Positions 1 to 8,659 of a DNA stretch of 32,198 nt are shown here, one piece after another. The notes beneath the pieces were generated by a model. It made no database searches. It was not told the DNA's origin and saw nothing but the letters and a program-made list of their open reading frames with translations. The stretch's first letter is position 1. Every line of letters begins with the position of its first letter. A program made the translations under genes and the position numbers. The stretch is from NORP240 sp942492445 (GTDB lineage Bacteria > Pseudomonadota > Gammaproteobacteria > Pseudomonadales > Pseudohongiellaceae), in the NCBI GenBank assembly GCA_942492445.1, contig CALOEW010000084.1, forward strand, positions 1 to 32,198, read 5' to 3'.

Positions 1-1134
1 TACAACGTGCAATCGGACAAGGTATCCTACGGTGCGGACTTGACCGATACCGGCAGGCTGCAGCTGGCGCTGGATGGCCGGGGCGGCCCCAATGGGAATG
101 AGTATTTCAATCCCCTGGGTTCCGCGGATCCCCGATCACCCTATTACGTGGAAGGGGTGACCAGCAACTCCAAGGAATTGACCGAATGGTTGTGGTATCA
201 CTTCGACAATTACGTCTACTCCAGGAATGAACTGGAGGTACTGGAATCGGTCGTGGCCGGCGACCTGTTCGAGCTGCCGTTCGGTACCGTGCAGGCAGCA
301 GTCGGCTTCCAATACCGGGACCTGGTTCAGAATACCTATGCCGAAGCCCATGAAGTGGCTGAACCAAACATCAACTTTACCCGTCGCGGGATTGGTTCTC
401 CCCAGCCCCAGGATGAATCTTATCGCTCGGAAACCGAATCCTTCTTCGCTGAGATCCAGATCCCCATCCTGGAGAACCTGGACGCTCAGATAGCGGTGCG
501 GGATGAGGAATTTACAACTTTCGGTATTGGAGCAACCACACCCAAGGTGTCCCTGCGCTGGGAAGCACTGCCCTCCCTAGCGATCCGTGGATCCTGGGGT
601 GAAAGCTTTGTGGCGCCGTCACCCTACCAGGCGCGACGCTTTATTGCCGATGAGGCCTGCAGCGACCTGTTCATCGGTACCGACCCCATCAGTGGCACCC
701 TGCTCGGCGGCGGACTCTCCTGCAGCTCAGGCAACCCCAATCTCGACCCGGAATCCTCCGAGCTGTGGAATGCCGGTTTCACCTGGGAGCCGGGTGGCGC
801 CCTGGACGGTTTCACACTCTCCCTGGACTACCAGGAAATCGAATACGTTGACCGTATCCGCTCCCTGACCAACCAGGACACGGTGGAGTGGCAGTTCAAG
901 CAGATGCTGGCGGCAACCGGACAGAGCGCAGCCAATTACGATCCGACTCCCGGCACGCCCAGCCGCCAGAAGGCGGACGCCTGGCTTGCCACTCAGGCCA
1001 ACGTCGCGGGTAATCCCGTGGAACGCTATCCCAACGGGTCGGTCAGCAAGGTCTACCGGCAGGCCAGCAACATCAGCTCAGTGTGGGTTGGACCTGTACG
1101 ACCTGACGGTGCAATACACCTTCACGCCGGGTGA
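1..1134 (+). CDS. TonB-dependent receptor, C-terminal half (5' end outside window)
   Basis: Outer-membrane receptor that would import a ligand using TonB energy; the substrate is unknown. The frame is open from base 1, so the plug domain and early barrel lie upstream of the window. Residues such as GGPNGNEYFNPLGS and the aromatic, alternating beta-strand pattern (LFELPFGTVQAAVGFQYRD, SLRWEALPSLAIRGSWGESF, NPNLDPESSELWNAGFTWEP) are typical of the barrel of large TonB receptors. The frame loses receptor-like sequence after about base 1083 and ends at an out-of-frame stop at 1134; the real C-terminus continues in other frames (next entry). As sequenced the gene would not give a closed barrel. 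The first in-frame start-like codon, GTG at 7, is internal and is not a real start. Confidence 0.85.
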   Translation, partial: YNVQSDKVSYGADLTDTGRLQLALDGRGGPNGNEYFNPLGSADPRSPYYVEGVTSNSKELTEWLWYHFDNYVYSRNELEVLESVVAGDLFELPFGTVQAAVGFQYRDLVQNTYAEAHEVAEPNINFTRRGIGSPQPQDESYRSETESFFAEIQIPILENLDAQIAVRDEEFTTFGIGATTPKVSLRWEALPSLAIRGSWGESFVAPSPYQARRFIADEACSDLFIGTDPISGTLLGGGLSCSSGNPNLDPESSELWNAGFTWEPGGALDGFTLSLDYQEIEYVDRIRSLTNQDTVEWQFKQMLAATGQSAANYDPTPGTPSRQKADAWLATQANVAGNPVERYPNGSVSKVYRQASNISSVWVGPVRPDGAIHLHAG

Positions 1135-1620
1135 CCTGGGCAAGTTCACCACCACCCTGCAGGCACGGGCTACACCAATTACGAGTATGCCAGCCTGGAC
1201 GGAGTTGTCCCCGATGCGCTGTGGCTAGCTGAACAGCGATACAGCGTATTGCTGCCACCGCTGCCGCAAGTACAAGTTCAACCTGCGCATGAACTGGTTC
1301 CGCGGCAATCAGACCGCCTCCATCTCGGCCAACTATTGGGATGATCTTGATTTCGATGCCTTCGTCTTCAATTCTACCCGGAGAAAGAACGCTTCCGACA
1401 CCCAGTACACTTGATGGCGAATACATAGTCAGTGCCCGTTACGGGATTGTGCTGGATCAGTTCTTCGACAGCGAGTTCTTACTCTCTGCGGGGATCAACA
1501 ATCTGTTCGACAAGCGTCCACAACGGGCCGGTATCCTGAACGCCTTCGAATCCCGACTCTCCGTTCCCCTGGGGACGGCAGTACTGGGTATCACTTGAGT
1601 GGGCGGGTCTGGGTCGCTAG
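1085..1620 (+). pseudogene. TonB-dependent receptor C-terminus, broken by about five frameshifts
   Basis: Receptor-like sequence continues but changes frame repeatedly: LDLYDLTVQYTF near 1089, GYTNYEYASLDG near 1168, KFNLRMNWFRGNQTAS near 1270, LDGEYIVSARYGIVLDQFF near 1411, and GRQYWVSLEWAGLGR ending in TAG at 1618-1620. The last piece is a normal TonB-receptor C-terminus. At least one junction is explained by one missing G near 1163-1166. Either this is a decaying receptor gene or this stretch of sequence has a high indel error rate. The receptor's first 1080 bases in the window are intact, so the damage is concentrated here. Confidence 0.75.
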
Positions 1621-1759
1621 GGGCTCTGTCGTGGCGCAGATCGCTGATCAGTTGAACTCCGCAGGGGCAGCCAACGCTGTTTGAGTATACGCATTCGGTT
1701 TCCCTGCGACATTGGTCTGTCCTTATAACAATAATCACATTCACTACCGCGGAGGTTCA

Positions 1760-1889
1760 ATGAAACCCCTTCAGAATTTTCACAGCTTCCAAGCTTGTTC
1801 TGTTTACCCTGCTAGCGGGACTCGTTGCCGGTCAGGCTGTAGCCCAGACCAATCGAAAAATAGAAACCGAGGCGGATTTCGATCGAGCC
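1760..1889 (+). other. Original start and signal peptide of the cyclase, out of frame
   Basis: ATG at 1760 has a strong ribosome site (GGAGG, 1751-1755) and begins MKPLQNFHS. The hydrophobic signal-peptide core KLVLFTLLAGLVAGQAVAQ (from 1791) lies in a different frame, the frame of the downstream cyclase. One indel at about 1780-1790 separates them. Restoring the frame would give a normal Sec signal peptide ending in AVAQ, so the enzyme was exported. Confidence 0.7.
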
Positions 1890-2786
1890 ATGGAAGAGCT
1901 TTCCAATTGGGGGCGCTGGGGGCCTGACGATGAACTGGGCGCTGCCAATCTTATTACCAGTGCAAAACGCAAACAGGCGGTCGCACTGGTTTCAGAAGGC
2001 ATCACCGTTTCGCTGGCCCACAATGTCAATGAAGTGGATGCTGTGGACGCCTCAGGAGCCCTGGACCGTACGGTGCTGAGCGTTCGTCCCACGGGTGCAT
2101 CGGACCAGTACCAATATACCGGCACCTACCACGGGACCATTCACAGCCACCTGGATGCCGTCGGCTGCCATATCATGTACAAGGGGAAGGGCTATAACGG
2201 AGTTCCCTGGGAAGACGTTCAGGCCGCCGACGGCTGTCCCAAGAGCAGTATCATCGTACACAAGGACGGCATACTGACCCGTGGCATAATTTTCGACGCC
2301 ACCCTGCTGCCGGGCAGAGCCACCGAGGAAGGCTGGCTGGAGCCGGGGACTGCCATCACCTATGACGACCTCGTTGAGCTGGAAAGAATCCAGGGTGTGA
2401 AAGTGGAGCCTGGTGACATCATCCTGTTGCACACCGGTCGCTGGAAGCGCCGCGAGGCCCTGGGCCCCTGGGCTCCGCGAGAAGGCGTGGCCGGCTACCA
2501 TGCCGATGTAGCCTACTTCCTCAAAGAGCGGGGTGTTTCGTTCATCGGCCACGACCTGTGGAACGATGTCACGCCGAGTGGCGTGGAAAATGTGTTCCTG
2601 CCCCTGCACAGTCTCGCACTTGCATCCCAGGGGGTAGGCATTTTCGACAACCTCGATCTCGGTGCCGTAGCGGAAACAGCGGCTCAGCTTGGTCGCTATG
2701 AATTCATGTTCACCGCGGCCCCGCTGCGTATCGATATGGGTATGGGGTCGCCCATGACCCGATTGCGACCTTCTGAGGACGGTTGA
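1890..2786 (+). CDS. Cyclase / kynurenine-formamidase-like hydrolase (PF04199 type), secreted form
   Basis: Metal-dependent amidohydrolase-like enzyme of the cyclase family; characterised members hydrolyse N-formylkynurenine or other small acyl/cyclic compounds, but the substrate here is unknown. The metal motif is visible at residues 81-94 of the ATG-1890 frame: H81-G-T-I-H85-S-H87-L-D89 followed by H94. Other family features are GDIILLHTGRW and the C-terminal ENVFLPLHSLALASQGVGIF region. ATG 1890 is an internal codon without a ribosome site. The natural start is very probably ATG 1760, now out of frame (previous entry), giving a periplasmic protein of about 340 aa. It follows the broken TonB receptor and is closed by the terminator at 2861. 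Family assignment is confident, function is not. Confidence 0.85.
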   Translation: MEELSNWGRWGPDDELGAANLITSAKRKQAVALVSEGITVSLAHNVNEVDAVDASGALDRTVLSVRPTGASDQYQYTGTYHGTIHSHLDAVGCHIMYKGKGYNGVPWEDVQAADGCPKSSIIVHKDGILTRGIIFDATLLPGRATEEGWLEPGTAITYDDLVELERIQGVKVEPGDIILLHTGRWKRREALGPWAPREGVAGYHADVAYFLKERGVSFIGHDLWNDVTPSGVENVFLPLHSLALASQGVGIFDNLDLGAVAETAAQLGRYEFMFTAAPLRIDMGMGSPMTRLRPSEDG

Positions 2787-3152
2787 CAGCGTCGGGCTGG
2801 AATTTTTACCTCGGAATACTATGTTTCGGGTTAAGGATATCAGCGGTTGTAGATCTGAAAAGGGGCCATGGTATGGCCTCTTTTTTTGCAAGAAAAAGCG
2901 GTTTGTATGAAAGTATCCCCCGACCAGGGAACCGCGGAGAATCGCGGTAACTAACAGGCTCTTTAGGCTCCAATAGTTCTGGCCATCAGACAAGTCTGCT
3001 GCAGGGCGCATCGCCGCATGTGGCAGAAGGCATATATCAGAAGAGGAGGAGCCAGGAGGTATTCTCCCGGCATAACCACAAAGGCATCTCAGGCGCGACG
3101 CAGAACCGTGGCATCGAAGAGTGTCAGTGCTGCGAGAAAGGGTAATCCGGGT
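2787..3152. other. Intergenic region between convergent genes
   Basis: Apart from the terminator at 2861-2887 and a short 6-bp palindrome (ACCGCG/CGCGGT, 2929-2946), I see no gene. The open frames here show no recognisable protein character and are not preceded by ribosome sites. Confidence 0.6.
2861..2887 (+). terminator. Rho-independent terminator after the cyclase gene
   Basis: Eight-base-pair stem (AGGGGCCA, 2861-2868, with TGGCCTCT, 2874-2881, one G-U pair), five-base loop TGGTA, and a run of seven T at 2881-2887. It lies 75 bases after the cyclase stop. Confidence 0.85.
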
Positions 3153-3758
3153 CTATTTTTCCATGAGTTTTATATTGAACGAAAGACTGATTCGATTGTT
3201 GTCTGTCTGGTTTTCTTCGACGAAATGCGCGAGCCATGACGGAAACAACACAATTCTGCCTTCTTCGGGGGGCACTTGGAGACTGGACCAGGGGGAGTTG
3301 ATAAACTTGGTTGCATCGAGAATTGGTGATGGATTGATAAGTGTCAGCGCGCCATCTTTTCCATTGGTTTTGTAATAGTAGGCTCCGGATATATCGTCAC
3401 CATGGATTGCATGGGTATGGGGAACCGCGTGTTCACCCTTCAGTGTTTCAGTCAGCCAGCTACTGGAAAACTTAAACTCCCACGGAATTTTGAATGCCGT
3501 TCCATTGATGCCGTAAATGTATTCACGAACGCAGTCGAGGAAAAAATTCCGAGTATTCTCCATATCGTTTTCAACCAGCATATTGTAGTTAAAGTCTGTT
3601 ATTGAATGAGAGGTTTTTCCGAAATGTATTGGTCGGGAAAACATGCTGGTTGCAGTCGCGCGGTCATAAAAGGTCTTTATTTCCTTCTGTATCGCATCGA
3701 ATTTATTTCCCGCGTTTCCAAAATAAACCGGCGTTGCCCATAATCCAGCTACTGGCAT
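3153..3758 (-). CDS. 2-oxoglutarate/Fe(II)-dependent oxygenase, TIGR02466 / 2OG-FeII_Oxy_5 type
   Basis: Predicted cytoplasmic iron and 2-oxoglutarate dependent oxygenase (201 aa), a usual length for this family of unknown substrate. Family landmarks are PHTHAIHGDDISGAYYY (H114, H116), GRIVLFPSWLAHFVEEN (H178) and NNRISLSFN (R189, the expected 2-oxoglutarate carboxylate ligand). Start ATG 3758 is supported by GGGGGA six bases upstream. It is the second oxygenase of this family in the window; the other is the C-terminal domain of the 12613-14004 protein. It stands alone: the genes on either side are convergent or more than 300 bases away. A and T content is higher than in its neighbours, which may point to separate acquisition. 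Confidence 0.85.
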   Translation of the reverse strand: MPVAGLWATPVYFGNAGNKFDAIQKEIKTFYDRATATSMFSRPIHFGKTSHSITDFNYNMLVENDMENTRNFFLDCVREYIYGINGTAFKIPWEFKFSSSWLTETLKGEHAVPHTHAIHGDDISGAYYYKTNGKDGALTLINPSPILDATKFINSPWSSLQVPPEEGRIVLFPSWLAHFVEENQTDNNRISLSFNIKLMEK

Positions 3759-4090
3759 AGAATTCCCCCAGATTGTTGACCATGTCCTGTCTCATTGATG
3801 GAATTAGTGAGACGACATCGTGTGTATCGTGTGTAAAGAACGATTCAAAGGTATCTCCGCCGCATAGGATTGTCCAGCACCAGGGCAACCCAGCGGGGTG
3901 AGCTGAGGACTTTCCGGGCCGGGCCAGTGGCATGCCGTGGCGTCCTTGTCGTGGGAGGCAATGGAGCGACCATTCCCTGTGCACGGCGCTTCACTGAAAC
4001 TCCCGGCCGACCTCGCAGTGCATTGTGGGACTTATTCAGATGTTCCCTTGATCACAGCCTTCCCTGAGGATTCGACTATTCTTTTTCGAT
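3759..4090. other. Intergenic region, no convincing gene
   Basis: A 93-codon minus-strand frame (3703-3984) overlaps the oxygenase start and matches nothing I know. The region holds one copy of a dispersed motif (4011-4047) and a small hairpin-forming stretch (AATGG/CCATT near 3960-3976), suggesting insertion-sequence debris. Confidence 0.5.
4011..4047 (-). repeat. Dispersed GGGAAC-TCTGA motif, copy 1
   Basis: Read on the minus strand from 4047, the sequence starts GGGAACATCTGAATAAGTC and continues CCACAATGCACTGCG. It agrees at about 27 of 36 positions with 14128-14163. It resembles an insertion-sequence end, but I cannot name the element. Confidence 0.45.
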
Positions 4091-4993
4091 TCAGGACGCT
4101 GACAACAGCGTGCCGCCACTATTGCCTTCGGTATCAGTCCAGAGATGCGGCAGTTCCAGGTCTCGGAGCCAGGCTTTCCCGTTTTGCTCTTTCAATATGG
4201 CAATGGTTGAAGCACTGCCGGCAACTATACACAAGTCACTGATTACGCTGACAGCAGCGAGGCAGGATACCGGCCAGCCGGTTCGAGGGTTGAGTATGTG
4301 TCCGTAGCGCCGACCATTGATCGTTATACAGCGTGCGTAGTCGCCACTGCTGGCCAGGGCGCCCTGATGCAGGTGTAGAGAGTGTAACGGCTGTGTGGGT
4401 CGTTGCGGATCACACACAGCCACTGACCAGGGATCACCGTGATAGTGGCAACCCACTACCTGAATATCCCCGCCCAGGTTCACCAGGGCATGGTGTACGT
4501 CCTGTTCGCGACACACGGCCGCCGCCCGGTCTACCGCAAACTCTTTTACAACACCACCTAAATCCAGTTCCATGCCTGGCACAGTAAACCCTAAAGTTGA
4601 TCCGTCCCAGTCAAGCTTATCCAGGCCAATGCGAGAAAGCAGGCTATCGACCTGCGCTTTATCGGGTATGCGATTCAGTTTGAAGTCCCAGGCATGGCGC
4701 AGGATCCCCGAGGTTATGTCGAACAGGCCTTCACTCTGCTCATAGCAGGCCTTTGCATAGTCAAGAATCCGGGCGGTCTCATCGTCGACTCGGAGCGAGC
4801 CTCCAGTCGAGGCAATCGAATTGATCCGGCTGAGAAAACTGTCTGATCGATACCTTGAGTATTTTCTTTCCAGTCTGACAACTTCTGACTCCACCATGCC
4901 GGCGACCCGCCTGGCAACGGTGCGGCCAGGCGCGTACAACTGCACATTGCAGGGTGTTCCCATAGCGGTGAAGGAGAAGCTGTGAAGGTCCAT
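4091..4993 (-). CDS. apbE: FAD:protein FMN transferase (ApbE)
   Basis: Transfers FMN from FAD to a Ser/Thr in target proteins, leaving a covalent flavin. Family landmarks are SFTAMGTPCNVQLY near the N-terminus, YSRYRSDSFLSRIN, DLGGVVKEFAVDRA, ALVNLGGDIQVVG and RYGHILNPRTGWPVS. The start chosen is ATG 4993: AAGAG lies about eight bases upstream and the codon is 11 bases from the DUF3570 stop, so the genes are probably co-transcribed. The longer frame to 5092 overlaps DUF3570 and has no leader. The protein has neither signal peptide nor lipobox, although many ApbE proteins are periplasmic lipoproteins. Placement beside DUF3570 and DUF4266 suggests a dedicated modification enzyme for that system; this is inference. 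Confidence 0.93.
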   Translation of the reverse strand: MDLHSFSFTAMGTPCNVQLYAPGRTVARRVAGMVESEVVRLERKYSRYRSDSFLSRINSIASTGGSLRVDDETARILDYAKACYEQSEGLFDITSGILRHAWDFKLNRIPDKAQVDSLLSRIGLDKLDWDGSTLGFTVPGMELDLGGVVKEFAVDRAAAVCREQDVHHALVNLGGDIQVVGCHYHGDPWSVAVCDPQRPTQPLHSLHLHQGALASSGDYARCITINGRRYGHILNPRTGWPVSCLAAVSVISDLCIVAGSASTIAILKEQNGKAWLRDLELPHLWTDTEGNSGGTLLSAS

Positions 4994-5004
4994 GGATTCA
5001 CTCT

Positions 5005-7719
5005 TCAGAAGTGAAACTGCCAGCTCAAAGCCAGCCGGTCTTGCGTTTCTCTCTGGAATCCATTGAGGTTTTCCTGCAGCGGCCTGCTCCACTCCAGAGC
5101 AATCTGGTTGCCAGCCAGCGGTCCCGTTGCAAAGAATGCATTGATCCCCAATCCAAGATCCCAGTAATGGCCTCCTTGATTTGACGGAAAATCCATCGGC
5201 CCGATCCGCGCGTTGTAGCGATCATAGTCCTCCTGGATCGGTTCGACATGGCGGTAGCTGGTACGAACGGTTGTACTCAGCCAGGACGAGATATCGTAGC
5301 TGTTCCATCCCGAAACCTGCCAGGTGTTGCCGAGGCGGTAACCCGATTCGTTTTCCGATTCAAGCCGGAAATCAGAATGCCACTGGGCACCCCAATGCCA
5401 TCGCTGCGAATCGCCAACGTAGGTCAGTGAAGGGACAAGATCCCAGGTGCCACTGCCCAGCTGCATGCCGAAATGGAAAAGGCCCCCGTCGGCCCGGAAA
5501 ATTCGACGCAGCTCCAGGTCCACCTGCCCGGTAGGAATACGCAGGGCCATTCCAGCGTGCAGATGGTGTTGCTGCCCGTCATAAACGCTCACTAACCCAC
5601 CTACAAGGGTATCGCCCAAACCTCCGGTAGTATGCCCGGATTCCCCAATGTGCTCATGGGCTTCCAGATTCGGCGGCGGTCGACCTTGAAGATCCCGCAA
5701 CTCCATGTCCATATCGACAAACTGTGGCATGACCAGCAATGTCAGCCAGTCGGTGGGTGCATACATGATGTCCAACATGTGCATTTTCATATTCATGTAG
5801 GTGGGAACAGAGCGGCAACCGTCAGTCCCCGCGCATCCGGACTGGACCACTTCTTCGTCGGTGGCAGGGCGGGTCCCGGACAGCAGGTCTCCGGCCTGGC
5901 GCACGAATTGTGTCTGGTATCCGAACATGATTTGTCCTGCGGCATGCAGTCGATGACTGAAGCGGATTCCCGCGGGCACACGATTTCGATGCATGCTCTC
6001 CTCATGCACCATACCGGGCATGTCCCTGCTTTGAATTGTGCGCCGGCTGGCGCGGCGGGAGTTCGCCAGGCTGAAATCCGCACCCAGGGAGGCGTTGAAG
6101 GTAACAAAATCGAAATCAGCAAAACCTGTACCGGCTCCGGTTCCCGAACCAAGGTGCGCAGAACGGTCATAATATTCAATGCCGGCCTCAAAACTGACCC
6201 CGTTGTTCCAGGTATGAGACAGGGTAAGTCCTGCACTAAGCGACCCAAAAGATGAAAGGCGATGGTCGCTGCTGAAATGGCGTGGCAGCAGATTCGGGTC
6301 AAACTGCTCCTGCAAGGGGCGAAGTTCGAGGTTTATGGGATCGACGGGCTGTCCGCCATCGGTATAAAAATTCCCAAGCGCATCACGGAAATATTGGGCA
6401 TTCGAATCTGTTACATCCACCCAGATTTGTTGCCCTTGATCATTCGTGGCTGTTTTCCTGAACGCCTGTTCAGTTATCAGGTAATTCTGGTAGAAATCCG
6501 CCTCGCTTTGGGAATAGATTCTGAGTCTCGGGGACAGCAACCAGTTACCGCCAACCGGCTGAACCCATTCCAGCTCCAGGCTGCCAGCCTTTATATCCCA
6601 GCTGTCCACTGAAGATTCCAGGGTAATATGCAGTGCTGCGTCCGGCGCTTCAAAATAGCGGACGTAGCCGGCCCGGAATCCAATCTGATTTCGGCGACCC
6701 GGCCGCTGTTCGGAGAGAGCCCGAAGGCTTGCAGGTACCGGCCCTGTGTTTCCGGTCATCAGCTTGTCGGGATCAACAAACAGCACGGAAACCGCTTTGT
6801 AGGGATTCTCCAGAAAGCCGCTATCGGTTGTCAGGCTCAAAGAGAAGTCTACAAGCGACCATTGATTCACTACCTGGGTCAAGCCGCTACTGAATGACCA
6901 CCCGTGAAGGCTGCCTGTCAGGATTTCTGAGTCACCGCGGCGTTCGATCTGTTCTGCATAGGCATCCCGCGTGAGGTACGGAAGAATATCAGGGTCCAGA
7001 ATCGCATCCGTGTCGTTTGCAGAATAGCCCAGCGTGGCACTGACAGTTGTGAGATTGTCGTTGAGATTGAATTGAGTCCCGACACTCCCATAGTGGGATT
7101 CATAGTCATTCTCCAGGGACACGCCAAGGCTCGCCGAAATGCTGTAGTTACGCCATTCCTGGCCCAGGGTCACATCAAGTTGATCCCTCGACTCTGGCGA
7201 GGCCGATGACATCACCAGAACATTGCGTGAATCACCGGTCAAAGAGCCGGACCGCAATGGCGTCCAGTCCTGATCCAGAAACAGCTCAGTATTCAGAAAT
7301 GGTGAGGCCCCGGCCACGACCACACCGCTCTGGCTGTTCTTCAGGATTGGTCGATTCACTTCGGCGGCCAGTGGCGCCGTGGCCACAGGAGTGGCACCCG
7401 CCCAGGTATCCTGTGTGTAACCGAACGAAAGGAACCTGCCGGCGGGCAACTGAATTCGACCATCCAGGTGCAGAACCTCTACATTCAGTGCTTCCCTGCC
7501 ACTATTGATCTCAATGAGATCCCGTTGACCCTCCTGATACTGGGAATGCTGGAAATTTAACCCACTGCCCAGGAATTCCGCTGCACCAACCACAGTCGGG
7601 CTGATCCCGGGTATCAGCACTGCAACCGAGGTCAGTGCCTGAACAACTGAGGTGCTGGGCCTTTTACATGTAGATTGAGGGGCTGGGTTTTCAGTTGTAT
7701 GAAGGCTTCTATACAACAT
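5005..7719 (-). CDS. DUF3570 outer-membrane protein fused to a second barrel-like domain
   Basis: Very large predicted exported protein of unknown function; positions below count from an upstream in-frame GTG at 7749. An uncleaved-looking basic leader (about 11-32) precedes a hydrophobic segment (about 35-57). Residues about 60-565 match DUF3570: D114-T-W-A-G-A-T120 corresponds to the D..SGATP signature of that family and resembles the ApbE flavinylation motif. A basic linker (about 563-575, RRASRRTIQSR) joins residues about 585-914, which resemble phenol-degradation MetA-type outer-membrane barrels and end in F. This second part is rich in Met and His (YMNMKMHMLDIMY, MPQFVDMDMEL, HEHIGESGH, QQHHLHAG). 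DUF3570 proteins are usually around half this length, so the fusion is notable. ATG 7719 is preferred over GTG 7749, but neither has a good ribosome site. Confidence 0.8.
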   Translation of the reverse strand: MLYRSLHTTENPAPQSTCKRPSTSVVQALTSVAVLIPGISPTVVGAAEFLGSGLNFQHSQYQEGQRDLIEINSGREALNVEVLHLDGRIQLPAGRFLSFGYTQDTWAGATPVATAPLAAEVNRPILKNSQSGVVVAGASPFLNTELFLDQDWTPLRSGSLTGDSRNVLVMSSASPESRDQLDVTLGQEWRNYSISASLGVSLENDYESHYGSVGTQFNLNDNLTTVSATLGYSANDTDAILDPDILPYLTRDAYAEQIERRGDSEILTGSLHGWSFSSGLTQVVNQWSLVDFSLSLTTDSGFLENPYKAVSVLFVDPDKLMTGNTGPVPASLRALSEQRPGRRNQIGFRAGYVRYFEAPDAALHITLESSVDSWDIKAGSLELEWVQPVGGNWLLSPRLRIYSQSEADFYQNYLITEQAFRKTATNDQGQQIWVDVTDSNAQYFRDALGNFYTDGGQPVDPINLELRPLQEQFDPNLLPRHFSSDHRLSSFGSLSAGLTLSHTWNNGVSFEAGIEYYDRSAHLGSGTGAGTGFADFDFVTFNASLGADFSLANSRRASRRTIQSRDMPGMVHEESMHRNRVPAGIRFSHRLHAAGQIMFGYQTQFVRQAGDLLSGTRPATDEEVVQSGCAGTDGCRSVPTYMNMKMHMLDIMYAPTDWLTLLVMPQFVDMDMELRDLQGRPPPNLEAHEHIGESGHTTGGLGDTLVGGLVSVYDGQQHHLHAGMALRIPTGQVDLELRRIFRADGGLFHFGMQLGSGTWDLVPSLTYVGDSQRWHWGAQWHSDFRLESENESGYRLGNTWQVSGWNSYDISSWLSTTVRTSYRHVEPIQEDYDRYNARIGPMDFPSNQGGHYWDLGLGINAFFATGPLAGNQIALEWSRPLQENLNGFQRETQDRLALSWQFHF

Positions 7720-7911
7720 TGGCGAGGCTTCCCTGAACGGATTGACCACAGCAGGCCAATTTACGGATCAGTCTGATCCTTCAATATGGAAAAATTGTAT
7801 CACTTGCTGCGGGTCTGTTACGTTGGTAAATTTCTGCAGTTTCCCGCCAGTCGCTTTGCAGGGCAATAGAAAACCCACAGGCTGATCGACACAGTGGCAT
7901 TATTTTCTTAT

Positions 7912-8154
7912 TCAGTAACAACCGCACCCGCCACCACCAGCTGACTCAGTACGGGCACCTGCTTCGCGGCTCTCATAGGTGTGAGATTGAAGTTCCGACT
8001 GCTGTGGATGGGGATTCAGTGCCATTTGTGGTTTGGCCAGCGTACCTCTCTCCCAGGGCTGCACATGCACGCAGCCGCCCAGACTTACTGCACTCAGCAG
8101 TAAGACCAGGCGGAGGTTTGAAACTGGCGAGTGGATCAGGCTCATGGGCAACAC
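7912..8154 (-). CDS. DUF4266 small lipoprotein
   Basis: 80-residue protein with a signal peptide and lipobox LGGC (C28 from GTG 8154, C25 from ATG 8145), so a lipid-anchored periplasmic or outer-membrane protein. The mature part VQPWERGTLAKPQM and the Gly-Cys C-terminus GGGGCGCY are characteristic of DUF4266, which is commonly encoded beside DUF3570 and ApbE. The C-terminal Cys-Gly-Cys could bind metal; this is inference. GTG 8154 begins five bases after the upstream gene's stop (8159), suggesting translational coupling; no ribosome site is obvious for either start. A 160-190 base gap separates it from DUF3570. Confidence 0.85.
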   Translation of the reverse strand: MLPMSLIHSPVSNLRLVLLLSAVSLGGCVHVQPWERGTLAKPQMALNPHPQQSELQSHTYESREAGARTESAGGGGCGCY

Positions 8155-8158
8155 CAGT

Positions 8159-8608
8159 TCACTGGTATTGGTCGACCAGGATATCGGTACCCGTGTGTAA
8201 GTTGTCCGGAGTCAGGCAATGCCACTCCAGATCAAAATTGTGCGCCCCGGCTCTGGTATGATTCAGCATCAGAGTATAAACACCATTGCCCCCTGCCACA
8301 GAGACATAGGGGGTATACTCGGCGTCCCCCGGGGTCTGATCGCTGATGCTGATAGCGCGGGTACCCTTGAGTATCTGCAGGTTCAGAAACAGCCCCTCGA
8401 GAGGGGGTGAATTGTCCCTGATTCGCGCGATGAGAAAACCGGCATCTCCGGTTCCGTCATCAAAGCACGTGATACGGGCCAGTGCCGTGAACGTTTCAGA
8501 ATTACCTTCAGGATCGAAAACAGCATTACCACCGTGCCCGAAGGCATTGGTGATAGTGGTAGCGAGCAGAAGGGCTGCAACAGAGATTACCCTCACTTTA
8601 ATTGCCAT
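8159..8608 (-). CDS. Small secreted protein of unknown function, two cysteines, His near mature N-terminus
   Basis: 149 aa from ATG 8608, chosen because AAGGA lies seven bases upstream; a longer frame to 8653 adds 15 residues without a leader. Signal peptide residues about 1-24 (VISVAALLLATTITNAFG) are followed by HGGNAVFDPEGN. The mature part is beta-rich and has C48 and C131, possibly a disulfide. I do not recognise the family. It lies between the YcnI-like gene and the DUF4266 lipoprotein, with five bases to the latter, so it is part of the same transcription unit. If cleavage falls before H25, the mature protein starts with histidine, as in several secreted copper proteins; this is inference. 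Confidence 0.75.
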   Translation of the reverse strand: MAIKVRVISVAALLLATTITNAFGHGGNAVFDPEGNSETFTALARITCFDDGTGDAGFLIARIRDNSPPLEGLFLNLQILKGTRAISISDQTPGDAEYTPYVSVAGGNGVYTLMLNHTRAGAHNFDLEWHCLTPDNLHTGTDILVDQYQ

Positions 8609-8659
8609 ATAAATCCTTACATGCAAATGCGGCCACCTGGGCAGTCGCCGCAAACAGTT

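Noticed and set aside
2052..3011. 319-codon minus-strand frame opposite the cyclase gene
   Set aside because: Antisense shadow of a clear PF04199-type coding region; runs through the terminator and has no protein-like motifs.
3703..3984. 93-codon minus-strand frame containing GDTFESFFTHDTHDVVSLIP
   Set aside because: Overlaps the well-supported oxygenase start by 56 bases, has no ribosome site and matches no family I know.
5632..6255. 207-codon plus-strand frame opposite DUF3570
   Set aside because: Shadow of the Met/His-rich part of the DUF3570 fusion; its His-rich look comes from the reverse complement of Met codons.
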